Shown here one piece after another: positions 33,690 through 42,854 of a stretch of DNA of 64,000 bases; within the stretch, counting starts at the first letter, position 1; each line of letters starts with the position of its first letter. The stretch is from Propionispora sp. 2/2-37 (GTDB lineage Bacteria > Bacillota > Negativicutes > Propionisporales > Propionisporaceae), in NCBI RefSeq assembly GCF_001298735.1, contig NZ_CYSP01000008.1, positions 1-64,000 of the forward strand, read 5' to 3'. A model generated the notes under the pieces. It made no database searches. It was given only the letters and a program-made list of their open reading frames with translations, and had not been told where the DNA came from. Both the position numbers and the translations under genes were made by a program.

Positions 33690-34676
33690 TCACCCGCCTA
33701 AATACTTTTCAATAAAAAGTTCACTTTCTAACTCAGATAAGTTTCTCGTTCCCTGATTGAAATAGCTCCCTTTCAATTCAATCCCGACATAGTACCGATC
33801 CATTTTGATAGCCTGATAACCGGTACTGCTTATGCCATTGAAAGGATCTAATGTAACATCACCAGGATTTGTCCAAAGGGTTAACGCTCTTTCGATAACA
33901 TCAAGCTGTAAAGGGCAGATATGCCTTTCATCGTCAGTATCTCTTGCAGGATTTCTATTAAGGGTATTGGTCTGCCTTATATCCATCCATACCGGCGATG
34001 CATAACGGCGCCACACCTGATGGGAGTAAACCGGCGTTTCATTATACTTTTTCTTTTTTGCGTATAGGTCCGGGTCCGGGCCCGGGCGTTCGGTTACAGT
34101 GGTTTGCGGAGCATCCTCCCCGGCAAACTCCGTTAACCCGTTCTCATGTGTGATAGGATATTGATTTACTCCAGGCTTTCGCAAAGTGACTAGATAATCA
34201 GGAAGCCCTTGCCGGCACATAGCCGAATCCTTAACAAGCTGCTTGTGCATTAGCCCGATAGCCTTGGTACGCGTAGCTTCGACTAAGGGATCTTTCCATA
34301 TTGTGACTTGACTGTGTAAGATAAACCCGGCCCGTTGAAAAATCCTGATCAAGTGCCCCCTAAAATCCCGAAGCCCTATAATGCCGTCCCGTTCTTTCAG
34401 CAAAGGTATGTCCATACAATGGATAGATACATTGCGTCCTGGCTTCATCACTCGGAACAGTTTCAAAGCTAAGAACCGCATATGCTTGGCAAATTGCCGG
34501 TAATCCTTGTTATTGCCGATATCTCTTTCACTGTTTGAATAAGTGTAAAGGGAGGCAAACGGCGGCGAGAAGATAGAATAGTCAACGCTGTTTTCCGGCA
34601 AGCCGTCCAGGACTTCGCAGCAATCGCCGTGATACAGCGCCCATCGTTCCCCGTGAGCCTGATTAAGTACGTTCAT
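33690..34676 (-). CDS. DNA methyltransferase, beta-class (N4-C or N6-A)
   Basis: 328 aa with the catalytic motif SPPF early (motif IV) and the AdoMet-binding DPFNGISSTG late (motif I), i.e. the beta-class order; SPPF favours N4-cytosine over N6-adenine but does not settle it. The long middle region with WRRYASPVWMDIRQTNTLN is the recognition part. It lies tightly between the C5 enzyme and a SNF2 helicase. Confidence 0.9.
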   Translation of the reverse strand: MNVLNQAHGERWALYHGDCCEVLDGLPENSVDYSIFSPPFASLYTYSNSERDIGNNKDYRQFAKHMRFLALKLFRVMKPGRNVSIHCMDIPLLKERDGIIGLRDFRGHLIRIFQRAGFILHSQVTIWKDPLVEATRTKAIGLMHKQLVKDSAMCRQGLPDYLVTLRKPGVNQYPITHENGLTEFAGEDAPQTTVTERPGPDPDLYAKKKKYNETPVYSHQVWRRYASPVWMDIRQTNTLNRNPARDTDDERHICPLQLDVIERALTLWTNPGDVTLDPFNGISSTGYQAIKMDRYYVGIELKGSYFNQGTRNLSELESELFIEKYLGG

Positions 34677-34677
34677 A

Positions 34678-36048
34678 TTAGCTGGCCCTCCTTAACCACT
34701 CGGGCAGGACCATCTTTACTGCTGGATCGTAAATTCCGGCATCCCGCTTTGTCGCTTGAATGTTTTCTTTCGTAATTTCCTGCGTGGCGCTGATCATACT
34801 TTGCAGCATAATATTGAATTCCGCTTCTTTTCTCCGTATATTCTCAACAACTGCGCCCTCAACGTCTGAAGAAATAACATGGACGTTGACTTTGTTTTTC
34901 TGGCCGAACCGCCAGCACCGGCGCACCGCTTGATAATATTGTTCAAAACTATGTGATAACCCCACAAAGGCCTGATTATGGCAATGCTGCCAGTTTAATC
35001 CGAACCCGGCAATACTCGGCTTCGTAACAAGCCGTTTGATTGTGCCGTCGCTGAAGCCTTTCAATACCCGTTCCTTATATTCGGGCTTATCACCGCCGCG
35101 AATTTGCACAGCGCCCTCAATTGTATTTACGAGGGCATCGGCTTCATCGTTCAAGTTGCACCAGACTATAAAAGAATCATTCGTGCTGTTTACGATCTCC
35201 GCGCACCGGGCAACGCGGGCGGCAAGAGTTTCTTTTGCGGCTATTCGTTGTTCTGTCAAGGTTTTTACCTGTTCTTTGCCGGTCATGATGACATGCGGCA
35301 TAACCTCTAATTCCGGTAGGATAAACCGGGAGCCGTCATATCCAAGGTCAGCCGGGTTTTGCATCATAACAGCCCAGGAGGCTACCCAACGCCAGTAATC
35401 TTCCTGCGCATGCCCTTTTAAGCGCCATTTGCTAGTATCGCCGCCGTCATGGACAAAGAACATAGCCAGCATTTCAGCCCGTGTCATGACTCCCAGGAAT
35501 TCCGCATGATTCGCCAGTTCCATATAGTCGTTAGGGCTTGGTGTAGCGGAGCAGGCCAACTTAAAAGGTGTATGGGTGAACGCCCCAATAATCTGATTGC
35601 GGATCTTCCCGGTGAAGGATTTTAGGATTGAGCTTTCATCCAGAATAATCCCTGAAAAATCATCCGGGTTGAACCGATCCAACTTTTCATAATTGGTAAC
35701 GTTAATCCCATAGATCACGTCCTCTTTGCTGTTGCACTGCTTAACTTCAATGCCAAACTTTGCGCCCTCTTCTGCTGTTTGTCCAGCTACGGCCAACGGG
35801 GCTAATATAAGAACCGGCTGCCAAGTATAGTCATATACATGTTTTGCCCATTCCAGCATCTGAAAAGTTTTACCCAGCCCGCAGCCCTCAAACAGCGCCG
35901 CCTTACCTTTCTTTAACGCCCATCGGGTAATGTCGCGCTGATAATCAAACATACCGCTATTGATGGAATCAGAGGGTACATCAATTCCCTCTGATCTAAC
36001 CACAATGCGCTTTTGGTTTAAAAACTCAGCATAATCCAATGAAACCAC
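34678..36048 (-). CDS. SNF2-like helicase linked with the methyltransferases
   Basis: 456 aa. Walker A EGCGLGKT, motif II ILDESS, motif III SATPSPND, and VRRCWRFGQKNKV (motif VI). Q-motif-like FDYQRDITRWAL at the N-terminus. It ends 1 bp before the beta-class methyltransferase gene, so the two are probably coupled. The role could be replication, or access of methylases to DNA. Confidence 0.9.
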   Translation of the reverse strand: MVSLDYAEFLNQKRIVVRSEGIDVPSDSINSGMFDYQRDITRWALKKGKAALFEGCGLGKTFQMLEWAKHVYDYTWQPVLILAPLAVAGQTAEEGAKFGIEVKQCNSKEDVIYGINVTNYEKLDRFNPDDFSGIILDESSILKSFTGKIRNQIIGAFTHTPFKLACSATPSPNDYMELANHAEFLGVMTRAEMLAMFFVHDGGDTSKWRLKGHAQEDYWRWVASWAVMMQNPADLGYDGSRFILPELEVMPHVIMTGKEQVKTLTEQRIAAKETLAARVARCAEIVNSTNDSFIVWCNLNDEADALVNTIEGAVQIRGGDKPEYKERVLKGFSDGTIKRLVTKPSIAGFGLNWQHCHNQAFVGLSHSFEQYYQAVRRCWRFGQKNKVNVHVISSDVEGAVVENIRRKEAEFNIMLQSMISATQEITKENIQATKRDAGIYDPAVKMVLPEWLRRAS

Positions 36049-36051
36049 CTC

Positions 36052-36606
36052 CTAGGAGCCTAATGAAAAATTGCATAGATTAATAAAAATAGTCAAAAAT
36101 TCTTTTTCTATATCTACAGGATTTTTGAAAGCGATATCAATACGTAAATCATTTTTTTCAGCCCAGGAATCAATGTTTCTCATCAAATCCATAGCTTCAG
36201 CATGTAAGATAAGAGTATCCGCTTCTTTTACTCTTTTTAGTTCCGTAGCGGTAGGTCTTAACCCAAATGCGGCCCAAACTGTCCGCTGTATGACAAATTC
36301 CACTTTTTGATAATTAATCAAAAACGGCTTTATCGGTCTGCAAACATCTGATATATACGCTTCACTTGCATCATGCAGTAATCCAATCAACTGCAAGGCG
36401 TACTCTGTAGGGTATAACGTTGCTAAATATTTATAGACATTGATTGAGTGTTGCCCTACACTGTAAAAATGCTTGCAATGGCCGTTATACCTGCAGGTTA
36501 GACTTAATGCGTGGGCTATATCCGCGATTTTTATATCGTCGGGATACGGCTCTAATGGATAAAATTTAATCCCTGAGTAAGTTTCTATCCAATCGCCTTT
36601 CCTCAT
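36052..36606 (-). CDS. HD-domain phosphohydrolase (YfbR-like)
   Basis: 184 aa with metal ligands in the HD order: SVGQHSINV, LLHDASEAYISDV, and a later KEAD. YfbR-like enzymes hydrolyse deoxynucleoside monophosphates; in phages they balance nucleotide pools. Its ATG overlaps the stop of the 41-aa gene (TTATGA). Confidence 0.85.
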   Translation of the reverse strand: MRKGDWIETYSGIKFYPLEPYPDDIKIADIAHALSLTCRYNGHCKHFYSVGQHSINVYKYLATLYPTEYALQLIGLLHDASEAYISDVCRPIKPFLINYQKVEFVIQRTVWAAFGLRPTATELKRVKEADTLILHAEAMDLMRNIDSWAEKNDLRIDIAFKNPVDIEKEFLTIFINLCNFSLGS

Positions 36607-36728
36607 AACGGCCGCCTCGTTCTATGCCCGCATCTTCTGCACTCGTAAGGTCCAAGTATCGAAGTAGGCACAAACTCATGGCCGATGATGAAACAAATTA
36701 TTTTTCTAAGTATGTCAGGTATCGTCAT
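36603..36728 (-). CDS. 41-aa CxxC phage protein (DUF1660-like)
   Basis: MTIPDILRKIICFIIGHEF... and a C-terminal YECRRCGHRTRR knuckle, like short DUF1660 prophage proteins. AGGAGGGG upstream of ATG 36728. Overlaps the HD gene by 4 bp. Function unknown. Confidence 0.65.
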   Translation of the reverse strand: MTIPDILRKIICFIIGHEFVPTSILGPYECRRCGHRTRRPL

Positions 36729-36739
36729 ATAAACCCCTC

Positions 36740-37258
36740 CTATATACCTTTTTCCTTGCAAGGGAATAAAGCTGATGTATCAATCTCCGAAGAATCCGCC
36801 GGCGGATTTTCGATTTTATCTAAATAGGAAGTATCAAAGCCAAGGCTGTCCAAAAATTTTCTAGCGGCTGCTCCATCTCTTTTTTTGCCTATGACGCGAT
36901 TTATTTTTGCATACTCTTCCTTTACTTTATCCACTTCGGCATTCCAAGCGCCCAGCAATGCCTGCAATTCCGGTATGTTTTTTATCTGATGATCTGTATA
37001 AAACATCTGTTTTTTAGGCTCTCTCGTATAGCCTGTTGATAAATAATGCCTAGGTATAAATTGCTTTATTACTTTTTCAGCTTCATCTAGTGCTGCCCCA
37101 GCTTTCTCATAATTGGCAATAGCCTCTTTTAGCACAGGGTTTGATTCTAGATAGACCTCAATAGCGTTTTCATAAATCGCTCTATGCTTATCGATCACCG
37201 CTTTAACGGCTTTATATCTGACTTTCGCTAAAAACTCCCTAACTTGTGCTTTTGTCAT
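36740..37258 (-). CDS. helical phage protein, unknown
   Basis: 172 aa, Lys/Glu/Ala-rich and predicted mostly helical, with a Tyr-rich middle (PRHYLSTGYTREPKKQMFYTD). No motif identified. Co-transcribed in the early operon (AGGAGAGGATATT before the ATG). Confidence 0.6.
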   Translation of the reverse strand: MTKAQVREFLAKVRYKAVKAVIDKHRAIYENAIEVYLESNPVLKEAIANYEKAGAALDEAEKVIKQFIPRHYLSTGYTREPKKQMFYTDHQIKNIPELQALLGAWNAEVDKVKEEYAKINRVIGKKRDGAAARKFLDSLGFDTSYLDKIENPPADSSEIDTSALFPCKEKGI

Positions 37259-37273
37259 AATATCCTCTCCTTC

Positions 37274-38086
37274 TTATCTCTTACCGACAAAGCCTTGTAC
37301 AGAATCGTCCCATTCCGCACGGAAGCGAATCGGTAAATCAATTTTCTTACCGCCAATATAATTCGTAAGGGCTCGGCAGGATAATATTCTTCCGATCGTG
37401 TTTTTGCCGTTTGTCCGGCATTTAATCCCATTCTCCGACTGGCGGACAACGATAATATTGGCGGTTTTGTTTATTAAGACTTCCAGAGTTTCGCCCGCCT
37501 GATAACGGGCGCCAATAGCCGCCGACAGTGTTACCTTTCCGGTTTTAGTGACACCAATAGCGACGGTATCTCTACTATTTACAGCAGCGTTGCTAGCATT
37601 GAAAACTATAAACGAGGATAAATCTATTGAAGTGTGGACCGGCGCCGCAGGGGCTATCGGTACCTGTTTTCTAATGGGCTTTGTTGGCATGATATAACTC
37701 CCCTCTTCCAAACAAATTTTTAATAAAACCTCTTCAAAATCTTGAATTGCCCTTTCATCATCAATGGCATCTATTAGCCGAAATTCCGTTCCATTTCTAA
37801 CCGCGTCCAGTGATAGAACGCAGCCTTTTCTTTTTAAGGCCTTGTTCTTTCGTATTGTTTTAAACATGGCTGTTTTTATGTTCAATATGGCCCATGTGGA
37901 GAAACTTGCGCCCCGGTCAGGTTTATACGCCCGGTAGGCCTCTAATAACGCAATACTGCCAATCTGAAACAAATCTTCGTATTCTACACCGTTCCTGTAT
38001 GGGTAAAATTTATGGATCGCGTAATGGACCAGCTTTTCGTAAGCTTGAAGGATTTGATTTTCATCAACCATTTGAACGGCAATCAT
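37274..38086 (-). CDS. sigma-70 region-2-like protein fused to an unknown C-terminal domain
   Basis: 270 aa. Residues ~8-85 match sigma-70 region 2 (LVHYAIHKFYPYRN, YEDLFQIGSIALLEAYRAYKPDRGASFSTWAILNIKTAM). Instead of regions 3/4 there is a short linker, then from an internal ATG at 37690 (MPTKPIRKQ, with its own GAGGGGAG) a beta-rich domain ending RFRAEWDDSVQGFVGKR. Either a real fusion or two in-frame genes joined by loss of a stop. It might direct early or late phage transcription. Confidence 0.7.
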   Translation of the reverse strand: MIAVQMVDENQILQAYEKLVHYAIHKFYPYRNGVEYEDLFQIGSIALLEAYRAYKPDRGASFSTWAILNIKTAMFKTIRKNKALKRKGCVLSLDAVRNGTEFRLIDAIDDERAIQDFEEVLLKICLEEGSYIMPTKPIRKQVPIAPAAPVHTSIDLSSFIVFNASNAAVNSRDTVAIGVTKTGKVTLSAAIGARYQAGETLEVLINKTANIIVVRQSENGIKCRTNGKNTIGRILSCRALTNYIGGKKIDLPIRFRAEWDDSVQGFVGKR

Positions 38087-38088
38087 TG

Positions 38089-40086
38089 TCAATCATCCTT
38101 TTTATAAAATAAAGTCTCAAAACCATCACCCTTTAGAGGAAGTCCCGGCGCCCAGCCGATAGGCTGCGCCAGGATTTTATTCATTTCGTCCAGACTGCCA
38201 TAGCCTTTAGGCATTTCGGTGATAATTTCATCATGAACATGCATCACAATCTCATAATTTGCCTGATCCAGCCGATCCATTGCCACGGCCAGACAATCCC
38301 TTGCTATGGCCTGTACCAAGTTTTCCACCAGTTTCCCGCCATATGTCGGCATCCGCTTCCATTGTTTTGTCGTCTGGTCCTGGCCCTCATAGGATAGCTG
38401 TTCTTTAACGCCTACGTTTGTTTCGGCCATTTCAACCCTTGGCTTTACATAGGCAAGCTGCCGGCCAGATGGAAGAACCGCAAATAAAATGCCTTTTTCA
38501 TACTTATAGGACACACCGCGCTTTAGTTGTACCGATGTCCTATTTTGTACGGCCTCTTTTGCAGCATTCTCCGCATCTTGCCATAATTGAACAATATGGG
38601 GGCTTGCATTGCGCCACATTTTAACCAGTGCTGGCAGTTCTTCTTCCGTCAATCCCTGTTTCAAAGCGCCCATTTTGATTAAGGCATTCGGCCCGCCTTG
38701 ATAGCCTAAAGCCAACTCTGCCACTTTACCCTTTTGCCGTAAGGGGTTATGTTTGTCGATACTCTCTACCGGCACCTTAAACATGGCCGCTGCCGACGCC
38801 TCGTATATTTTGCCGTGAGTTTTAAATACGTTCAGCCGCCAGGATTCCCCGGCCAACCAGGCAATTACTCGGGCTTCTATGGCACTAAAGTCCGATATGA
38901 TAAACCGTTTACCAGGAGCAGCGATAAAAGCCGTTCTGATCAATTGAGATAAAATATCTTGTGTATTACCGTAAAGCATTTGGATCATACTAAACATATG
39001 AATTATAAGCATTTCCCTGGCGAGATCTAAGTCCGATAGTTTGTTTTGCGGTAAGTTTTGAACCTGGACCAATCGACCAGCCCAGCGGCCTGTCCTGTTA
39101 GCTCCATAGAACTGAAGCAGCCCACGGACTCTACCGTCATGGCAAACCGCGCACTCCATAGCTTGATATTTCTTCACGGACGTTTTAGCCATCTGCTGCC
39201 GCAATTCTAATACCCGTTTCACCGTTTCGCTCTCCGTGTTGGCTAATAGTTCTGGCACGGTTTCTTTATTCAGAGATTCGATCTTTACGCCCTCGGCTTC
39301 CTGAAGCCATTCTTTAAGCTGTGATACGCTATTAGGATTGTCCAACCCGGTAAGCCTTATTGCCTCGGCTTCCATTTCCGCTTTATTCAATTCGTCGCAC
39401 TCCATAGCGTTTTTAACAAGGCCCATATCCACCATAACGCCCCGATCATTAATATCCTGGTCCAGCCGGTACAGGCGGCGCTCCATCTCGGGCAGTGGTA
39501 TCTTTTCCAAGATCTTTCGGGCATTGCGTTCGACTTCCACATCACGCCGGTTATAATCAACGAATTTAGCCCATTTCTCCGGGTCATGCTGCGGCATATT
39601 CCGGGTACGCTGTCCATTCGTCTTTGTTGGTTTGCAGGGAGTGCAAAAATATTTAATAAGCGCCTTACCCTCGGTCATTTTTTGCTTATCTATGCTATCC
39701 GGGAATAGCACCTTAGAAAGCTGATCCAAGTTTCCCGGCATCCCCAAATACAGTCCATGTACCATAGTGCAATACCAATCTTCTGCAGTCATCCATAATT
39801 CTGTTGGATCTCCGTCCATATAGTTTTCGGCCGTAAAGTAATTCGATAATACAACCCTTTCAAACTGCGCATTATAGGCTGTTTTCGGGATTCGGGTATC
39901 CCATAAGGCTTTTCTTACTTCGCGCGGTATTTCTTGACCATTCACCAGTTCTATGACCGTTACGGGGTCATCATCAAAGGCGAAGCCAAATAGTAGAATT
40001 TCGCAACTTTCGGCGTATTTGTAAGCACCGACTTTTTTTATATCCAAGGTAGAAAAGGTTTCTAAATCAATGGAGAGCATTGTCAT
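38089..40086 (-). CDS. phage DNA polymerase, family A
   Basis: 665 aa. An N-terminal 3'-5' exonuclease (MTMLSIDLETFS, YNAQFERVVL, YNRRDVEVERN) and a family A polymerase domain: FIISDFSAIEARVIAW (motif A), LALGYQGGPNA (motif B-like), and MHVHDEIITEMP (motif C). Replicates the phage genome with the VapE primase. Its stop overlaps the next gene. Confidence 0.94.
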   Translation of the reverse strand: MTMLSIDLETFSTLDIKKVGAYKYAESCEILLFGFAFDDDPVTVIELVNGQEIPREVRKALWDTRIPKTAYNAQFERVVLSNYFTAENYMDGDPTELWMTAEDWYCTMVHGLYLGMPGNLDQLSKVLFPDSIDKQKMTEGKALIKYFCTPCKPTKTNGQRTRNMPQHDPEKWAKFVDYNRRDVEVERNARKILEKIPLPEMERRLYRLDQDINDRGVMVDMGLVKNAMECDELNKAEMEAEAIRLTGLDNPNSVSQLKEWLQEAEGVKIESLNKETVPELLANTESETVKRVLELRQQMAKTSVKKYQAMECAVCHDGRVRGLLQFYGANRTGRWAGRLVQVQNLPQNKLSDLDLAREMLIIHMFSMIQMLYGNTQDILSQLIRTAFIAAPGKRFIISDFSAIEARVIAWLAGESWRLNVFKTHGKIYEASAAAMFKVPVESIDKHNPLRQKGKVAELALGYQGGPNALIKMGALKQGLTEEELPALVKMWRNASPHIVQLWQDAENAAKEAVQNRTSVQLKRGVSYKYEKGILFAVLPSGRQLAYVKPRVEMAETNVGVKEQLSYEGQDQTTKQWKRMPTYGGKLVENLVQAIARDCLAVAMDRLDQANYEIVMHVHDEIITEMPKGYGSLDEMNKILAQPIGWAPGLPLKGDGFETLFYKKDD

Positions 40087-40090
40087 ACCA

Positions 40091-40381
40091 TCACTCTCCT
40101 AATAACTCTTTAAGCTCCGCCGCCTGTAAATCTGGCTCATAGCATTGTGTTGTTTGATAAACATCATGTTGCGTAAAGTGGTGTATCACCCATTGATTGC
40201 ATTCTTTAGACCGTTCAGAAAAGGACTTTAATTTAATGATCGTGCCTAATGCCGGACCGTTTTTAGTGTTGACGACTGCAAAAGTATCTTCGTCATCCGT
40301 CAAGCAGGGACAAGTCGTATAAAAATCATAAGTTTTTTCCTTGTTGCCCCTGAAGCAGACTTCAGCAATTTTGATATCCAT
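40091..40381 (-). CDS. 96-aa phage protein, unknown
   Basis: MDIKIAEVCFRGNKEKTYDFYTTCPCL...; mixed alpha/beta with three to five cysteines. Lies between polymerase and the DUF2815 gene, a site where small replication accessory proteins are common. No motif assigned. Confidence 0.55.
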   Translation of the reverse strand: MDIKIAEVCFRGNKEKTYDFYTTCPCLTDDEDTFAVVNTKNGPALGTIIKLKSFSERSKECNQWVIHHFTQHDVYQTTQCYEPDLQAAELKELLGE

Positions 40382-40407
40382 TTCTCCCTACCCCCAATCA
40401 TAGATAG

Positions 40408-40432
40408 AAAAGGGCGGGAATTGCACCCGCCC
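40408..40432 (-). terminator. weak intrinsic terminator in the early operon
   Basis: GGGCGGG...CCCGCCC stem followed by TTTTC in minus sense, right after the DUF2815 gene. Probably attenuates downstream early genes. Confidence 0.6.
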
Positions 40433-40440
40433 TATTTCCT

Positions 40441-41022
40441 TTACCCTAACAGGGCGTTTAATTCATCGTCGTCATTCCCGATAAACTCGGCAAAATCATC
40501 TTCTGCAGCAGCCTGCCCACCGCCAAGACGTTCGCCGTCGGCCACTTTCATGATATTGTTAAGCGATACGCCGATCCCCTTACTTTCATTGTTGAATGCG
40601 AAGAATGTAATACTTGCCCGCGCATAGCAGCCGCTATAAACTTCATTTGGGTCAATGATAGGATTGCCGTCCAAATCAATAATTCCGGGCTTCCTAGAAT
40701 TCCTAGCGTTCAAATAATAATGACCGGCATATTCGGGATGTTCTTCTACAAAGGCCTCGTCCGCATCCCCATCATGGAGAGGCATTTTAAGCCCTGATAA
40801 TTTGCCGCCCCATTTGTTCAAACTGGCGGGATCAGCCTTTACCGCTGCAATTGCTTTTTGAATTAGTTTTAATGTTTTCTCATCTTTTTTCGGAATTAAT
40901 ATAGCCGTGCCATATTTGGCTTCGCCGCCATTTTTCCCTGCTCTAGGAGTAAACACATTTGCATAGCTCAATCTGACCACACCCGTAATTACTTTACCAA
41001 GTTGTTTGTTATCATTTGCCAT
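40441..41022 (-). CDS. DUF2815 single-stranded DNA-binding protein
   Basis: 193 aa from ATG 41022 (GAGGAGA upstream; longer frame to 41079 rejected). OB-fold protein with GVVRLSYANVFTPRAGKNGGEAKYGTAILIPK, YAGHYYLNARNSRKP, and an acidic C-terminal tail, all as in DUF2815/gp2.5-like SSBs. Coats ssDNA in phage replication and recombination. Confidence 0.88.
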   Translation of the reverse strand: MANDNKQLGKVITGVVRLSYANVFTPRAGKNGGEAKYGTAILIPKKDEKTLKLIQKAIAAVKADPASLNKWGGKLSGLKMPLHDGDADEAFVEEHPEYAGHYYLNARNSRKPGIIDLDGNPIIDPNEVYSGCYARASITFFAFNNESKGIGVSLNNIMKVADGERLGGGQAAAEDDFAEFIGNDDDELNALLG

Positions 41023-41082
41023 AGTTATCAATCTCCTCTTTATCACTTTTTTCACTATAAATTGCTTCCGGCTGTGCAAGGG

Positions 41083-41238
41083 TTACAAAGTAGCCTCTCC
41101 GAATAAGAGTTCAGCCCCTTTTGTAAAATTGTAAAATGCGTCCTGCTCCTGCCCATATGCCCTGTTCTTCTGGACAAATAACTCCTGAATTTTTTTTGCA
41201 TCCTCTGTGATAGAAGACGCCAATTGCACCCTATTCAT
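41083..41238 (-). CDS. 51-aa protein resembling a truncated DUF1599/Nmad1-type domain
   Basis: Short ORF overlapping the DUF2800 stop (ATGA). Its KNRAYGQEQDAFYNF resembles the N-terminal signature of phage DUF1599-type proteins (K..YG...DAF.NF), but it ends at LFGEATL, without the remaining ~40 residues. It may be a truncated relic or a minimal version; DUF1599 has been linked to nucleotide modification. Assignment is tentative. Confidence 0.5.
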   Translation of the reverse strand: MNRVQLASSITEDAKKIQELFVQKNRAYGQEQDAFYNFTKGAELLFGEATL

Positions 41239-42458
41239 GCCCCTATCACCTTCTTAACCTTATCGTGCTGCTCTTTCATGTTCTTGGTTCCGGCGAATAC
41301 ACCGAATTCTTGAGCCGCCTTTGCAGAAGAATTAAGCTCTGGCCGCTTATCGCTTTCGACTACCAACACCGGCTTACCAGGGGGCTTGATGATATATGCG
41401 CCAATAACTGCCTCGAAATTCTTTTTACCTAAAAGCTTCTCCATGTCTGTAATCCCAAGCAACTTTTTATTATAAATCTGCTCTTCTGAATATCCGGCAA
41501 TTAAAAGCTCATCAGCGACGATAGAATCATCCTTATACTTTCGGTTGCTCCGGCCTTCGACCAATTTCCAGCCTGGCCACTTAACGCCGTGATTCTCTGC
41601 CTGATCCAGCGCATAGGCCTGTACATCCGAAGCCCATGCCTGAATTTGCTCTGCCTTTTCCAGTATTTCGGCAATTTCTTCCTGAGTTAGTAACGGGGGC
41701 TTTTTAAAATCAAGTCTTGTCAGTTCCAGGCTATCCTCTGCTCTCGCCCGGCAAGTCGCCTTTGCCCGGCAGAACCGGCACCAATCCCCGCAGCACAATT
41801 CTCCTTCGCCTTTAAAGGCTAGTTCCGCTTTGGGCCTAACTTCGCTGTCTGCCCAAGCCAATAATTCAAATATAGGCATTTCCTGGCTGCTAATACTATC
41901 TAACCGTGGCTGATGAATTGTCATTCGTACCGTGTGGATGTCATACAGCATGGAAAAATTGTTATAAGCGCCAAGTGCATAAAGCTGAAGTTGAGTATTA
42001 CCTTCCGCGCTTACCGGGACACCTTTTCCATACTTTAAGTCGATAATATCCAGATAGCCGCTTGTTATGATAACCACGTCACCAGTTCCGAAGCCCTCCG
42101 GTACCCAAAGGCTGTAATCAAGTTTCTGTTCCAATAGTACGTTTGCTTTTTCTCCTGGATTGCGGCTATCTGCCTCATGGATCTTTTCTTTTACAAAGTC
42201 AACGTAATTGTCAATATGATCTTCTAATTCTTTAGAATAGTACTGATTTTTCATAAGGTTATGCAGTTCGTTATCATATTCGCTTTTACGCATTACAGTG
42301 GTATATTTCCGAAGTTTAAGCTCACCCAGGCTATGGGCAAAAGTACCCTCGTCCGCATAGGGTGAAGATGACTCCGGGAATTGCGTTTCTATCCTTGCGC
42401 TTGGTGGGCAGTTTAACCACCGCTTACTACTGGAAGCGCTCAATAATGCGTGTGCCAT
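41235..42458 (-). CDS. DUF2800 protein, RecB/Cas4-like nuclease
   Basis: 407 aa from ATG 42458 (CTGGAGGG upstream). Begins MAHALLSASSSKRWLNCPPSAR, like RecB-family nucleases, with FGTGDVVIITSGYLDIIDLKYGKG as the PD-(D/E)xK core and CCGDWCRFCRAKATCRAR as a Cys cluster that may hold an Fe-S cluster as in Cas4/AddB. Phage exonuclease partner of the DUF2815 SSB. Confidence 0.88.
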   Translation of the reverse strand: MAHALLSASSSKRWLNCPPSARIETQFPESSSPYADEGTFAHSLGELKLRKYTTVMRKSEYDNELHNLMKNQYYSKELEDHIDNYVDFVKEKIHEADSRNPGEKANVLLEQKLDYSLWVPEGFGTGDVVIITSGYLDIIDLKYGKGVPVSAEGNTQLQLYALGAYNNFSMLYDIHTVRMTIHQPRLDSISSQEMPIFELLAWADSEVRPKAELAFKGEGELCCGDWCRFCRAKATCRARAEDSLELTRLDFKKPPLLTQEEIAEILEKAEQIQAWASDVQAYALDQAENHGVKWPGWKLVEGRSNRKYKDDSIVADELLIAGYSEEQIYNKKLLGITDMEKLLGKKNFEAVIGAYIIKPPGKPVLVVESDKRPELNSSAKAAQEFGVFAGTKNMKEQHDKVKKVIGA

Positions 42459-42459
42459 A

Positions 42460-42837
42460 TTAGCCCTCCAGTTCTTCAGCAGCGGCCATAATGGCAGCAT
42501 AGTTTTCCGGTTTTATTTCCAGCAATGACGCAACCCCGAAGGAATTTAAAATCGCTTTTACTTCTTTCTGCTTGCCAGCTTTCGCCAATGCCGCCAGTTT
42601 TGCCCGGACTTGCTGCTTCGTAAACTGTTTTTCGGCTTCTACGGGATTTGCCTGTTCAGTTTTTACCGGTTCTGCAGGTTTTGCATCTTCCTTGGCGGGC
42701 TTGTCCTCAGTAGCCTTTGTACTTCTGGTCCGGGTAGATTTAGCCGGTTCAGATTGGGCTTCAAATGCAGCAAATACAGCAGCCAATTTCCCGATTTCCT
42801 CTTTACCTTCCACGCTAACATGCACATCAATTTTCAT
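42460..42837 (-). CDS. Ala/Lys-rich phage protein with C-terminal SAP-like helix pair
   Basis: 125 aa: beta N-terminus, a disordered Pro/Lys/Glu linker, and a C-terminal QVRAKLAALAKAGKQKEVKAILNSFGVASL fold typical of small DNA-associated phage proteins upstream of DUF2800. Function uncertain. Confidence 0.6.
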   Translation of the reverse strand: MKIDVHVSVEGKEEIGKLAAVFAAFEAQSEPAKSTRTRSTKATEDKPAKEDAKPAEPVKTEQANPVEAEKQFTKQQVRAKLAALAKAGKQKEVKAILNSFGVASLLEIKPENYAAIMAAAEELEG

Positions 42838-42854
42838 AATATGATCCTCTCCCT

